Below, piece after piece: positions 26,093 to 35,449 of a stretch of 55,876 nucleotides of DNA. A model generated the notes under the pieces. It saw only the letters and a list, made by a program, of their open reading frames with translations, was not told the origin of the DNA and searched no databases. Position 1 is the stretch's first letter; every line of letters begins with the position of its first letter. The position numbers and the translations under genes were made by a program. The DNA is from Tissierellia bacterium (GTDB lineage Bacteria; Bacillota; Clostridia; Tissierellales; Peptoniphilaceae), in the NCBI GenBank assembly GCA_012519495.1, contig JAAYQA010000093.1, forward strand, positions 1 to 55,876, given 5' to 3'.

Positions 26093-26345
26093 AATGTGAT
26101 GATGAGAAGAGTATACAGAAACGTACTTCAGGCAGAGAGCGGCTTGCAAGGTGGAAGAGCGGTGTGGTACTTCTGTAGAAAAAAGACTCGGAGCATTGCG
26201 CCGGAACCCATGGGATGGCGCAGCGGGTCCGCCCGATACAGCGCAAGGGTATGATGGTACCCGATGAGCCGTTTTGTTGAGAAACAAACGGGAAAATAGG
26301 TGGTAACGCGATGGCTTCGCCCTGTTATAGGGCGGAGCTTTTTTG
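26093..26345 (+). promoter_or_regulatory. T-box riboswitch leader, probably lysine-specific
   Basis: Stem I begins with GATGAGAAGAGTA (about 26099-26111), including the K-turn and the AGTA half of the specifier-loop motif. The T-box sequence AGGTGGTAACGCG is at 26298-26310, where TGGT would pair with the tRNA NCCA end. A terminator follows: 10-bp stem (26314-26323 with 26329-26338), five-base loop, six T residues. The specifier region reads GTAGAAAAAAGACTC (about 26181-26195). Reading from the GAA of the loop gives AAA, and reading back from CTC gives AAG; both are lysine. AGA (arginine) is a weaker alternative. Uncharged tRNA would allow transcription of the ABC transporter downstream. Confidence 0.85.
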
Positions 26346-26385
26346 TTTGAACCTGCCATCAATACAATTAAAGGAGAATGGAAAC

Positions 26386-27276
26386 ATGAAAAGATTTTGG
26401 ATTTTGCTGCTGGTTCTTTCGCTTTTGTTTGTCGCTTGTCAAAACGATGCACAATCCCCAGCCTCGGAAGCGGCAGAACAGGACACCGAAGCGGCTGCCG
26501 ATGCAGCGCCGCAGGAGGATGCAGAAACCCCGGCTGCAGATTCTGACAAACTGGTCGTCGGGATGGAAGCAACCTATCCGCCGTTTAACTGGACCCAGCT
26601 GGACGACTCCAACGGCGCCGTTGCGATTAACGGCACGCAGGAATTCGCCGGAGGCTATGACGTGGAGATCGCAAAGCGCGTAGCCGAAGGACTGGGCAAA
26701 GAACTGGTTATTGAAAAAATGGAATGGGAAGGGCTGGAACCGGCTCTGCGCTCCGGTATTATCGATGCGATCATCGCCGGAATGTCTCCTTTGGAATCCC
26801 GTAAGGAATCGATCGACTTCTCCGACATTTACTATCAGTCCGAGTTCGTCATTGTCGTCTTAAAAGACGGTCCTTATGCCGATGCAAAAGGGATCAACGA
26901 TTTTGCCGGCGCAACGATAACCGGACAGCTGAACACTTCGCACTATACGGTTATTGATGAGATGGAGGGCGTAAACAAAGACCCTGCCATGAGCGACTTC
27001 GGCGCGATGCGTGTTGCACTGGAATCCGGTATCATTGACGCATACGTGGCCGAACGCCCCGAAGGATTGAGTATTACGGAAGTAAAACCGAACTTCACTT
27101 ACATTGTTCCCGAGCCGAATTTCAGTGCACCGATTGAAGAAGTGTCGGTCGCGGTCGGGCTCCAAAAAGGTAGCGATTTGGTCGAGCCGATCAATGAAGT
27201 GCTTAAGGATATCAGCGCGGAAGAGCGCGATGAACTCATGCTGAACGCGCTGAACAATCAACCGGGACAGGAATAA
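26386..27276 (+). CDS. Amino-acid ABC transporter substrate-binding lipoprotein
   Basis: A 296-aa family 3 solute-binding protein. The signal sequence ends in a lipobox with Cys18 (LFVAC). An Ala/Glu/Asp-rich linker of about 35 residues leads to the binding domain, which starts VVGMEATYPPFNW and includes EFAGGYDVEIAKRVAE and GMSPLESRKESIDFS. ATG 26386 follows AAAGGAG; the open frame extends into the T-box terminator without meaning. Placement behind the T-box suggests lysine or another basic amino acid as ligand. Confidence 0.92.
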   Translation: MKRFWILLLVLSLLFVACQNDAQSPASEAAEQDTEAAADAAPQEDAETPAADSDKLVVGMEATYPPFNWTQLDDSNGAVAINGTQEFAGGYDVEIAKRVAEGLGKELVIEKMEWEGLEPALRSGIIDAIIAGMSPLESRKESIDFSDIYYQSEFVIVVLKDGPYADAKGINDFAGATITGQLNTSHYTVIDEMEGVNKDPAMSDFGAMRVALESGIIDAYVAERPEGLSITEVKPNFTYIVPEPNFSAPIEEVSVAVGLQKGSDLVEPINEVLKDISAEERDELMLNALNNQPGQE

Positions 27277-27282
27277 AATATT

Positions 27283-28005
27283 ATGCATTTTAACCGTATC
27301 CAGGGAATCTTCCTGAATAATTGGCAATTTTTCCTGCGGGGGGCGATCAACACCGTGATTATTTCGTTGATCGCCACCCTGATCGGTTTTCTGATCGGAT
27401 TGCTTGTCGGCATTATCCGTACCGTACCGGAACAGAAACCCGGTGGGAAACGCATTGTACAATGGATCGCAAACTGGTTGATGTCTGTGTATATTGAGGT
27501 ATTCCGTGGCACACCGATGATGGTGCAGGCCATGGTTATCTTTTATGGCGTCCCTTTATTTACCGGCTATCAGCTGGATCGTATGCTGGCTGCCTTTTTT
27601 ATTGTATCCATCAATACGGGCGCCTATATGGCGGAGGTGGTACGCGGCGGTATTTTATCGGTCGACAAAGGGCAGTACGAAGCCGCCAAAGCGATCGGTA
27701 TGAACCATGTCCAGACGATGGTCTATGTCGTTTTGCCGCAGGCCATCCGCAATATCCTGCCCGCTGTGGGAAATGAATTTATCATAAATATTAAAGACAC
27801 CTCGGTCCTGAATATAATCGGGGTAACCGAACTCTTCTTTCAAACGAGAACCGTGGCGGGAATCAATTACTTCTACTTTGAAACCTATTTCATCACCAGT
27901 CTGATTTATCTGTTTATGACCTTCACCATTACACGCATACTGCGTCGTATTGAAGACCGGATGGATGGTTCAAAAACGTATCAGCTGAATCAGCAGCAGG
28001 TATAA
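27283..28005 (+). CDS. Amino-acid ABC transporter permease
   Basis: A 240-aa permease of the HisM/GlnP type. The N-terminal block ([19 protein letters not shown]) and the conserved cytoplasmic EAA loop ([23 protein letters not shown] split across the middle) are clear, with about five membrane helices. [11 protein letters not shown] is typical of polar amino-acid permeases. It follows the binding-protein gene by six bases and precedes the ATPase by one base. Confidence 0.93.
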   Translation: MHFNRIQGIFLNNWQFFLRGAINTVIISLIATLIGFLIGLLVGIIRTVPEQKPGGKRIVQWIANWLMSVYIEVFRGTPMMVQAMVIFYGVPLFTGYQLDRMLAAFFIVSINTGAYMAEVVRGGILSVDKGQYEAAKAIGMNHVQTMVYVVLPQAIRNILPAVGNEFIINIKDTSVLNIIGVTELFFQTRTVAGINYFYFETYFITSLIYLFMTFTITRILRRIEDRMDGSKTYQLNQQQV

Positions 28006-28006
28006 T

Positions 28007-28744
28007 ATGAGCAAATTAATTGAAGTGAAAAATATAAAAAAATCCTTCGGTGAGAACGAAGTGCTTAAGGATATCGACTTTCACGTGGACAAAGGCGAAG
28101 TGATTGTTATTATCGGACCCTCCGGATCCGGAAAGTCGACCTTGTTGCGCTGCATGAATCTGCTGGAAGAACCGGACGGCGGCGCTCTTTTGTTCAAAGG
28201 GGAAAATGTATTGGACGGGCAGCATGATCTGAATGCATTCCGAAGAAATTTCGGGATGGTGTTTCAGCAATTTAATCTGTTTCAATCCTATACGGTTTTG
28301 GACAATTGTCTACTGGGGCAGGAAAAAGTGCTCGGCAAAAACCGGGAAGATGCCGAAAAAATTGCGCTGAAAAATCTTGACTATGTGGGCATGACTCCGT
28401 TTATACATGCCAAACCCAAACAACTCTCCGGCGGCATGCAGCAGCGTGCTGCCATTGCGCGTGCGCTGTGTATGGAACCGGACGTTCTTCTGTTTGATGA
28501 GCCGACTTCGTCGCTGGATCCGGAGATGGTCGGAGATATTCTCATTACCATGAAGCAATTGGCAAAAGAGGGAATGACAATGGTTGTCGTTACTCATGAA
28601 ATGCAGTTTGCCAGAGATGTCGCGGACCGCGTGGTCTTTATGGCAGACGGTTATATTGTAGAAGAAGCCAAGCCGGAAGAGATCTTCACCAATCCGAAGG
28701 AAGAGCGTACTAAGCTCTTCTTGCAACGCGTAGTGGATCGTTAG
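28007..28744 (+). CDS. Amino-acid ABC transporter ATPase
   Basis: A 245-aa GlnQ/HisP-type ATPase. Walker [10 protein letters not shown] lies near 38-46, the Q-loop in MVFQQFNLF near 85, signature LSGGMQQR near 140, Walker [13 protein letters not shown] near 160 and H-loop VVTHEM near 195. It completes the three-gene transporter. It starts at ATG 28007, one base after the permease stop, without a strong ribosome site, which suggests coupling. No clear terminator follows. Confidence 0.94.
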   Translation: MSKLIEVKNIKKSFGENEVLKDIDFHVDKGEVIVIIGPSGSGKSTLLRCMNLLEEPDGGALLFKGENVLDGQHDLNAFRRNFGMVFQQFNLFQSYTVLDNCLLGQEKVLGKNREDAEKIALKNLDYVGMTPFIHAKPKQLSGGMQQRAAIARALCMEPDVLLFDEPTSSLDPEMVGDILITMKQLAKEGMTMVVVTHEMQFARDVADRVVFMADGYIVEEAKPEEIFTNPKEERTKLFLQRVVDR

Positions 28745-28773
28745 TTTTTTGTAAGAGAAGCGACGTACCTTTC

Positions 28774-28782
28774 TGTTATAAT
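28774..28782 (+). promoter_or_regulatory. Extended -10 promoter for the DUF1002 gene
   Basis: TGTTATAAT is a perfect extended -10 element (TGnTATAAT). No good -35 hexamer is seen 17 bases upstream. The start codon follows about 40 bases later with AAAGGAGG in front. Confidence 0.6.
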
Positions 28783-28822
28783 AGACACGAAGCATACGCT
28801 TCATAAAGGAGGTACGATTTCC

Positions 28823-29755
28823 ATGAAGAAAAAAATACTCTGTTTCGTATTGCTATTTGCTTTGCTTCTACCGGGATCGGTTTTTGCCACATCTATCGAT
28901 ACGACGGTTATTAATGAGAAATGGGGGAAGCCCACGTTTGCCTGGGGCGCTTCGCTCAGTGACCCGGAGCGGGAAGAAACGATGCGTTTATTGGACATCG
29001 CCGCGCCGGAAAATGTAAACAGTGTGTCCGTGACCGGGCAGGATCTGGTCAAGTATCTGGGAGACGGGATCGACAGTACCGATTCCATGATTTCCTCCGT
29101 GTTGGTGACCCGGCAGGACAAGGGCCGCGGGGTGGAAGTGGAAATAAAAACACCGGACAATATCACGCAGATCTCCGCCAATCAATACGCCAATGCGGCA
29201 ATAACAGCGGGTGTCACCGATGCGAAGATTTTAGTCGGCGCCGTCCGGCCGGTGACCGGTGAGAGTGCATTAACCGGTGTGTTCAAGGCTTTTGATGCCA
29301 ACGGCGAAGTTTTGGATCAGGACCGGATGCAGGTTGCACAGGAAGAAATTGACGCAACAAACGAAATTGTGCAGGCCAATAAGGATGACAGCGGTTTTAC
29401 CACAGAACAGTTTAATGCCGCTATCACCGAGATTAAGGCACAGCTGCAGGCATTGCGGGAAAAACAGGGAGAGCTTGCCACCCGCGAAGACATTGAACGC
29501 ATTATCAATGATGCATTGGCAAAGTTTCAGCTCGATCACATCATTACCAGCGAGCAGATTGACCGCCTGATTTCCCTGTTCGAAAAGTATCAGAAAACCG
29601 ATGCGGTGCTTGCCCCGGAAGTGAAAGAACAGTTGAGCCAATTAGGAGACAAATTGGGCGATATTTATAAGCAGGCGCAGGAAACCGGTCTGTTGGATCA
29701 GATTGCCGCTTTCTTCCGTCAGCTGTGGGAAGCGATTAAAAATATCTTCCAGTAA
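28823..29755 (+). CDS. Secreted DUF1002 protein (YpuA-like)
   Basis: A 310-aa exported protein. A signal peptide of about 23 residues ends near VFATS. The first 170 residues match the DUF1002 pattern: GASLSDPEREETMRLL, then VTGQDLVKYLG, an SSVLV strand and ITAGVTDAKILVGAVRPVTGESALTGV-type core. The C-terminal 130 residues are charged helices, probably coiled coil (AAITEIKAQLQALREKQGEL). Function of the family is unknown. AAAGGAGG at 28805-28812 precedes ATG 28823. A 13-bp hairpin terminator follows. Confidence 0.85.
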   Translation: MKKKILCFVLLFALLLPGSVFATSIDTTVINEKWGKPTFAWGASLSDPEREETMRLLDIAAPENVNSVSVTGQDLVKYLGDGIDSTDSMISSVLVTRQDKGRGVEVEIKTPDNITQISANQYANAAITAGVTDAKILVGAVRPVTGESALTGVFKAFDANGEVLDQDRMQVAQEEIDATNEIVQANKDDSGFTTEQFNAAITEIKAQLQALREKQGELATREDIERIINDALAKFQLDHIITSEQIDRLISLFEKYQKTDAVLAPEVKEQLSQLGDKLGDIYKQAQETGLLDQIAAFFRQLWEAIKNIFQ

Positions 29756-29764
29756 ACAAATTGA

Positions 29765-29801
29765 GAATCGGCGGATACCTGTATCCGTCGATTCTTTTTT
29801 T
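29765..29801 (+). terminator. Rho-independent terminator after the DUF1002 gene
   Basis: A 13-bp stem (29765-29777 with 29782-29794, one G-T wobble) with a CCTG loop, then seven T residues. The 190 bases that follow, up to 29989, hold only a TATAAT at 29956-29961 with a poor -35. Confidence 0.88.
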
Positions 29802-29989
29802 ATACTATAAGTACAACGCATTTTTGCGGATTCGGCCTTTCATTATGCATGAACTCTCTGTAAATCGGAAAAAATAGCCGTCCATTTTTATAAGCCTGCT
29901 ATACATTGCGGTAAAATTGCCAATTTCTTTGTGCGCAAAGGCAGTTGATTTAGTGTATAATGGATGCACATTAAGCATAGGAGGGAATC

Positions 29990-30721
29990 ATGTCGCTGAA
30001 TCGGAATGACTTTCAGGCCATCCAAAGAGCGCTGGAAAATAATTTTCTGTATCGCAACGACGAAGACTCGCTCCATGTGTTGCTGTCGCTATTGGAAAAT
30101 GAGTACCGCGTAAAAAAGCTAAAACCTAAATACACTTGTATGCGCTCTATTGCGCGCAGTATTCGCCGGGTACTTAGAAACAGGCAGGATGCGCGGGAGA
30201 TTGTCGCAACGCTGACCCGCATCTTAAGTGAAGAGATCAATCGTCTGGAATTTGCGGTGTATTTAGAGGGATATTCGCTGGGTTATCAGGATAAGGACTG
30301 GACCGACCGACTGGAAATGGCCACATTGGAACAGATTCCGGTCGAGGATTTATATAATCGGCAGAGTTTGTTTCATACCCGTCTGAACAGCGATCTCCTG
30401 GTTCTGAAAAATCGCCTGATAGATCAGATTGAAGAACATACGCCAAATTACAAGCGTTTAAGCGTTCTTACGAGCAAGTACTGTGAAAAGCGTGTTTACC
30501 GAAAAGTTATGAAACTGAACACCTATCTGCATAAGCAGTTGGTTTTATGGCAGGATGATCGTTCGGAACGCATGGCGATCACAGAACCCGCTATACTTGT
30601 AACCGGAGAACTGGAAAGAATTTACGAGCGCATTGTCCGCGCCTACGCGAAGAGCATTCAAAAGCTGTTTAAAGAAGCCTACTGGTACGGCCTGAATGAC
30701 CGGGTTATCAGCCGCTACTAA
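29990..30721 (+). CDS. Helical protein of unknown function
   Basis: A 243-aa soluble protein that I do not recognise. It is rich in Arg, Leu and Glu, has no signal peptide or membrane segment, and reads as alpha-helical nearly throughout. Features include a CMRSIARSIRRVLRNRQDAREIV basic region (about 50-72), an EEINRLEFAVYLEGYSLGYQD segment that looks like an aromatic helix (about 83-103), and a C-terminal LFKEAYWYGLNDRVISRY. The YLEGYSLGYQD stretch is reminiscent of helical proteins in spore or division genes, but I cannot name a family. GGAGGG precedes ATG 29990. It stands alone; the cupin gene follows after 60 bases. Confidence 0.75.
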   Translation: MSLNRNDFQAIQRALENNFLYRNDEDSLHVLLSLLENEYRVKKLKPKYTCMRSIARSIRRVLRNRQDAREIVATLTRILSEEINRLEFAVYLEGYSLGYQDKDWTDRLEMATLEQIPVEDLYNRQSLFHTRLNSDLLVLKNRLIDQIEEHTPNYKRLSVLTSKYCEKRVYRKVMKLNTYLHKQLVLWQDDRSERMAITEPAILVTGELERIYERIVRAYAKSIQKLFKEAYWYGLNDRVISRY

Positions 30722-30781
30722 GCAACACGGGGAGAGTCTCATAAACGGATTCATACAAGGGATCCTACGGGGGAGAATCAA

Positions 30782-31126
30782 ATGATCAAATCACCGGATA
30801 ATATGCGCAAAGCGCAAGTGGAAGGACCGCGAGGCGGAGAAGGTATCGTGGAGTTCACGTATATACTGGAAACGGAGGAAATGGCGGACTCCTGTACCAT
30901 GTTTGCCCGGCTCTATCTGCATCCAGGTGCCTCGGTCGGAGAGCACAGCCATACCGAGGATGCGGAAGTCTATTATATTCTCACCGGGACACTGGAAGCC
31001 GATGATAACGGGACGATAAAAACGGTTGGCCCGGGGGATGTCATTTACACGGGGGACGGCGCGTATCACAGCATACGCAATGTAGGGGAGCAAACGGCTG
31101 AAATGCTGGCTGTGATCCTTACGTAA
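30782..31126 (+). CDS. Small cupin-domain protein
   Basis: A 114-aa single cupin. Motif 1 is seen in GEHSHTEDAEVYYILTG (residues about 54-70) and motif 2 in PGDVIYTGDGAYHSIRN (about 80-96), giving His, His, Glu and His metal ligands. Cupins of this size bind small ligands or act as isomerases or dioxygenases; nothing here picks one. GGGGGAG precedes ATG 30782. The rimP promoter begins two bases after its stop. Confidence 0.85.
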   Translation: MIKSPDNMRKAQVEGPRGGEGIVEFTYILETEEMADSCTMFARLYLHPGASVGEHSHTEDAEVYYILTGTLEADDNGTIKTVGPGDVIYTGDGAYHSIRNVGEQTAEMLAVILT

Positions 31127-31127
31127 T

Positions 31128-31156
31128 TTGTTACAATTGAATAAATATGGTATAAT
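31128..31156 (+). promoter_or_regulatory. Promoter of the rimP-nusA-infB operon
   Basis: TTGTTA at 31128-31133, a 17-base spacer and TATAAT at 31151-31156. The start would be near 31163, only a few bases before a terminator hairpin. Confidence 0.75.
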
Positions 31157-31166
31157 AAATTGATTT

Positions 31167-31196
31167 GAGAGTGGGCTGGCCCACTCTCGCTTTTTT
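31167..31196 (+). terminator. Leader terminator in front of rimP-nusA
   Basis: A perfect 9-bp stem (GAGAGTGGG / CCCACTCTC) with a CTGG loop, then GC and six T residues. It sits almost at the transcription start and before the first gene. In Bacillus the nusA operon is autoregulated by NusA-dependent termination in its leader, so a similar role is likely here (inference). Confidence 0.8.
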
Positions 31197-31223
31197 ACAA
31201 AACAGCAAAGAGGGGAGACAAAT

Positions 31224-31673
31224 ATGAAGAGTATGGATTTTGAAACGCAGTTTTCCCAACCGCTCAAAGATCTCGGAGTGGATCTGATTGAAGTCGAGTT
31301 CAAAAAAGAAGGTCGCCATCAGGTGCTCCGCTTCTATATCGATTCCAAAGAAGGGATTTCGATGGAAGACTGCGAGCGCGCCAGTCGATATATCAGCCAG
31401 GTGTTGGATGAAACCGATCCGATTTCCGGTTCCTATAATCTGGAGGTCAGCTCGCTGGGGTTGGACCGAGCCATGAAAAAGGACAAAGAGTTGGAAAACG
31501 CCATCGGTAAAGACATTATCCTGCGTTTTTACGGCACGGAAGACGGACAGAAAGAAATATCCGGTACGCTGATCGGTTTTGACGACACCGTGTATCGGAT
31601 TACGGTTGAAACAGAAGAACGGGCATATGCCCGCGACTCGGTTGCGAGCATTCGCAAGCAGATAAAATGGTAA
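31224..31673 (+). CDS. rimP: Ribosome maturation factor RimP
   Basis: A 149-aa RimP, needed for 30S maturation. The N-terminal LIEVEFKKEGRHQVLRFYID and the central SGSYNLEVSSLGLDRAMKK blocks are characteristic. AGGGGAG precedes ATG 31224. First gene of the nusA operon. Confidence 0.94.
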   Translation: MKSMDFETQFSQPLKDLGVDLIEVEFKKEGRHQVLRFYIDSKEGISMEDCERASRYISQVLDETDPISGSYNLEVSSLGLDRAMKKDKELENAIGKDIILRFYGTEDGQKEISGTLIGFDDTVYRITVETEERAYARDSVASIRKQIKW

Positions 31674-31683
31674 GGGGGAGAGT

Positions 31684-32940
31684 ATGGACGCTGATTTCAT
31701 TCTGGCGTTAAACGAAATTGAAAGGGAAAAGGGGATACCGAAGTCGGTCATTTTTGATGCCCTAAAAAAAGCTCTGGAAAAAAGCTATGAAAAGAATTTC
31801 AACGACAAAGCCAATGTCATCGTTGAAATTGACGAGGAATCCGGAAAGATCGATGTTTTCTCCCTTCTGGATGTAGTGGAGGATGTACACGATCCCGTAA
31901 CCGAAATTCTGTTGGACAGTGCCAGAAATATGCAGGCAGGCGTAAAAGTGGGCGATGTGATCCGTAAGCCGGTTACGCCCAAGGACTTTGGCCGCATTTC
32001 GGCACAAACGGCCCGAAATATCGTCATTCAGAAAATCAAGGATGCCGAACGGGAAGTGGTATACAATGAATTCGCGGATCGGGAAAAAGAAATGATCACC
32101 GGTACGGTACAGCGCTATGAACGAAACAATGTATATATCAATATGGGCCGTACCGAAGGGCTTTTGCCTCTATCGGAACAGGTGCCCGGGGAACGCGTGG
32201 TAGCCAATCAGCGCATGAAGCTTTTTATCCAGGAAGTGCGCAATTCTCCGAAAGGCCCCCAGATTGTTCTTTCCAGGGCCAATCCCGGCCTGGTTATCCG
32301 TATGTTTGAAACGGAAGTGCCGGAGATCTCTGACGGGGTTGTCGAAATCTTTTCGATCGCACGCGAAGCCGGTTCCCGCACAAAGATTGCCGTATTTTCC
32401 CGCGATGAAAATGTGGATCCGGTCGGTGCCTGTGTCGGTTTCAAAGGAGCCAGGGTGCGTGCCATTGTCGATGAACTCGGCGGGGAAAAGATTGACATTA
32501 TTGTTTGGGATAAAGATATCCGCACATTTATTGCCAATGCGTTAAGCCCCTCCAAAGTCACCCGTGTCATCGTAAAAGAAAAGGAAAAGACGGCGCTGGT
32601 CGTCGTTCCGGATGATCAGTTGTCGTTGGCCATCGGAAAAGAAGGGCAAAATGCCCGCTTGGCAGCAAAGCTGACCGGCAGGAAGATCGATATCAAAGGG
32701 GAATCTTTTGTAACAGAAGAAGAATTGGCAGAAGATGTGCCTGTCAGCCCCACACCGTCCGATTTCTTTGATGCCATTCATGAATTGCAGACAGAATCGA
32801 CGGATGAAACAGAAAATGAACCCTGGTTCGATGAGGTACAAGCGGAGGATCTGCAGACCGATGAAGATAGCGTAACGGCGGCAGACGATCCCATAGAGGA
32901 GAATGCAGACAATGAAACCCAGGAAAATCCCCCTGCGTAA
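31684..32940 (+). CDS. nusA: Transcription termination/antitermination factor NusA
   Basis: A 418-aa NusA. The N-terminal RNA polymerase-binding domain (about 1-130) is followed by S1 (TGTVQRYERNNVYINMGRTEGLLP, split by the domain edge), then KH1 with GACVGFKGARVRAIVDEL and KH2 with LAIGKEGQNARLAAKLTG. The C-terminal 80 residues are acidic and lack the AR repeats of proteobacteria, as in other Firmicutes. GGGGGAGAGT precedes ATG 31684. ylxR starts inside its 3' end. Confidence 0.95.
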   Translation: MDADFILALNEIEREKGIPKSVIFDALKKALEKSYEKNFNDKANVIVEIDEESGKIDVFSLLDVVEDVHDPVTEILLDSARNMQAGVKVGDVIRKPVTPKDFGRISAQTARNIVIQKIKDAEREVVYNEFADREKEMITGTVQRYERNNVYINMGRTEGLLPLSEQVPGERVVANQRMKLFIQEVRNSPKGPQIVLSRANPGLVIRMFETEVPEISDGVVEIFSIAREAGSRTKIAVFSRDENVDPVGACVGFKGARVRAIVDELGGEKIDIIVWDKDIRTFIANALSPSKVTRVIVKEKEKTALVVVPDDQLSLAIGKEGQNARLAAKLTGRKIDIKGESFVTEEELAEDVPVSPTPSDFFDAIHELQTESTDETENEPWFDEVQAEDLQTDEDSVTAADDPIEENADNETQENPPA

Positions 32941-33181
32941 ATGTATCGCCTGTGAAAAACAGTTTCCGAAAAAGGATCTGCTTCGGATCGTTCTTCATCC
33001 GCAGGAGGGAGTCGTGATAGATCCCGGCGGTAAGAAAAACGGACGCGGCGCCTATATTTGCAAAAAAGAGGAATGTATCCTCCTGGCCAAGAAGGCAAAA
33101 AAACTACAACACGCATTAAAAACCAATATCGAGGATGGCGTATATGAGCAAATAATTGAGTTATTGCAGTCATCCGAATGA
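32912..33181 (+). CDS. ylxR: YlxR-family RNA-binding protein
   Basis: An 89-aa YlxR (DUF448) protein, start KPRKIPLRKCIACEKQF with the CxxC, then GRGAYICKKEECI. The family binds RNA and sits in nusA operons; RNase P association has been reported in Bacillus. ATG 32912 has better spacing from AGAGGAGA (32895-32902) than the in-frame ATG at 32903. The usual next gene, ylxQ (L7Ae-like), is missing. Confidence 0.9.
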   Translation: MKPRKIPLRKCIACEKQFPKKDLLRIVLHPQEGVVIDPGGKKNGRGAYICKKEECILLAKKAKKLQHALKTNIEDGVYEQIIELLQSSE

Positions 33182-33202
33182 TCGCATTCGGGAGGTGCGC
33201 GA

Positions 33203-35440
33203 ATGAGCAAAAAACGAGTCTATGAACTGGCAAAAGAGTTGAATGTCTCCAGCAAAGAACTGATGAACATGCTGGAAAAACGAAATATTAAAGTAAAGAG
33301 TCACATGGCCATGCTGACCAGTTCCGAAGTGGAACAGATTCAAAAAGTCATCAAGGAACACGGCAGCATCGACAATGTGCCGAAAGCCCCTGTGCAAAAG
33401 GCAGCCGAGCCCAAGCCGCAAAACAATAAGGCAAAACCGGCACAAAAAAATCCGGCCCCGCAAAAGAAACCCGCAGGGCAAAACCATCCGCAGGATGCGG
33501 ATAAAAAAGAAAACCGGGGATCCCGTAAAGAAACACCAAAAAAGAACCCGGCGCAAAAAGACCGCTCCCAACAAAAATCCCGGCGCGGGCAGCAGGCACA
33601 GCAGGGTAAAAACAAGCGTGGCCGTCAAAAACAAGCCCCGCAAAAGAAAGAAATGCCGCCGATTGATTTGGACAAAGAAGTGGAAATTGAATCCAATATC
33701 GTTGTGAAAGACCTCTCCCAAAAGCTGGGGATCGGCGTCAGCCAACTGATGGGAAAACTGATGATGCTGGGTGTTATGGCCAATCAGAATCAGGAGATCG
33801 GTTTTGAATATGCCGAATTGGTCGCATCGGAATTCGGACGGAAAGTCGTACTGAAAGAATCCCGCCATACGCTGGATACGGAGTCGGAAACCGGCGATAT
33901 TTTCGGTCTGGATTTTGAGGACAAAGAAGAAGAATTAGTACCACGTTCTCCGGTAATCACCGTCATGGGGCATGTTGACCACGGAAAAACCTCACTTCTG
34001 GACGCCATCCGCGACACCAATGTAACCCGCGGGGAAGCCGGCGGAATCACACAGCACATTGGTGCATACACAATTACCATTCAGGGTGAGAAGATCGTGT
34101 TTTTAGACACCCCCGGCCACGAGGCCTTTACGACCATGCGTGCGCGCGGTGCCATGGTTACCGATCTGGCAATCCTTGTGGTTGCCGCCGACGACGGCGT
34201 CATGCCGCAAACCATTGAAGCGATCAATCATGCGAAAGCCGCGGAAGTCCCGATTATTGTGGCTATCAATAAAATGGATAAACCCGATGCAAATCCGGAC
34301 CGAGTCAAACAGGAATTGGCCGAGCACGGTATTGTTCCCGAAGAATGGGGCGGTGATGCCATTATGGTTGAAGTCTCTGCGCTGAAACACGAAGGAATCG
34401 ATGATCTTTTGGAAATGATCCTGATGGTTGCGGAGATGCAGGAGCTGAAGGCAAATCCCAAACGCGCCGGTATCGGTACGGTTATCGAGGCCCAGCTCGA
34501 CAAGGGTAGAGGCCCCGTTGCTACCATCATTGTGGAGAAGGGAAGCTTTCATGCTTCGGACATGGTGGTTACCGGTTCCTCCAGCGGACGTATCCGCGCA
34601 ATGTATGACGATAAATGGAAACAGATCAAAAAAGCAGGCCCGTCCATGCCGATTCAGATTCAGGGCTTATCGGATGTACCCAACGCAGGCGATAAGATCT
34701 TTGTGGTAGAAGATGAACGTACGGCCCGCGGATATGCCGATCTGGTGAAAGCACAACAAAGGGAAGATATGATTCAGACCGGGCAAAAAGTCTCCCTGGA
34801 TGATTTGTTTGAACGGATCCAGGAAGGGGAACTGCAGGATCTGAATATCATCGTAAAAACCGATGTCCGTGGCACCATAGATGCGGTGCGGCAGTCTTTT
34901 GAAAAGCTCTCCAATGACGAGGTGCGGGTAAATATTATCCATGGTGCCGTAGGCGGTATCACGCAGTCGGATGTGCAGCTGGCCACGGCTTCCAATGCGA
35001 TCATCATCGGTTTTAATGTCCGTCCGACACAAGTTGCCCTGGATATGGCAAAAGACGAAGATGTGGATATTCGTACGTACCGGGTTATTTACGAAGCCAT
35101 TGACGATATTGAAGCGGCAATCAAGGGGATGCTTGCGCCCACGCTGGAAGAAGAAGTCATCGGCCGGGCCGAAGTCAGACAGACCTTCCGGGTTCCCAAT
35201 GCAGGTACTGTGGCGGGTATCTATGTCAGAAGCGGAAAAGTAACTCGCAATGCATCCATCCGCTTATTGCGGCAGGATATTGTCATTTTCGAAGGGAGCA
35301 TTTCATCTTTGAAACGTTTCAAAGATGATGCCCGAGAGATAAACACCGGTTATGAAGGCGGCCTCAGTATAGAAAACTACAATGATGTAAAAGAAGGCGA
35401 TATTATCGAAGCCTACATCATTAAGGAAATCGCGCAGTAG
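33203..35440 (+). CDS. infB: Translation initiation factor IF-2
   Basis: A 745-aa IF-2. An N-terminal helical domain ([18 protein letters not shown]) is followed by a Lys/Pro/Gln-rich low-complexity linker (about 60-155) and a second IF2-N segment. The GTPase domain has G1 [12 protein letters not shown] near 256, G3 DTPGHEAF and G4 NKMDKP, followed by the beta-barrel domains. GGAGGTGC precedes ATG 33203. It brings fMet-tRNA to the 30S subunit. Confidence 0.96.
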   Translation: MSKKRVYELAKELNVSSKELMNMLEKRNIKVKSHMAMLTSSEVEQIQKVIKEHGSIDNVPKAPVQKAAEPKPQNNKAKPAQKNPAPQKKPAGQNHPQDADKKENRGSRKETPKKNPAQKDRSQQKSRRGQQAQQGKNKRGRQKQAPQKKEMPPIDLDKEVEIESNIVVKDLSQKLGIGVSQLMGKLMMLGVMANQNQEIGFEYAELVASEFGRKVVLKESRHTLDTESETGDIFGLDFEDKEEELVPRSPVITVMGHVDHGKTSLLDAIRDTNVTRGEAGGITQHIGAYTITIQGEKIVFLDTPGHEAFTTMRARGAMVTDLAILVVAADDGVMPQTIEAINHAKAAEVPIIVAINKMDKPDANPDRVKQELAEHGIVPEEWGGDAIMVEVSALKHEGIDDLLEMILMVAEMQELKANPKRAGIGTVIEAQLDKGRGPVATIIVEKGSFHASDMVVTGSSSGRIRAMYDDKWKQIKKAGPSMPIQIQGLSDVPNAGDKIFVVEDERTARGYADLVKAQQREDMIQTGQKVSLDDLFERIQEGELQDLNIIVKTDVRGTIDAVRQSFEKLSNDEVRVNIIHGAVGGITQSDVQLATASNAIIIGFNVRPTQVALDMAKDEDVDIRTYRVIYEAIDDIEAAIKGMLAPTLEEEVIGRAEVRQTFRVPNAGTVAGIYVRSGKVTRNASIRLLRQDIVIFEGSISSLKRFKDDAREINTGYEGGLSIENYNDVKEGDIIEAYIIKEIAQ

Positions 35441-35449
35441 GAGAAGGAT

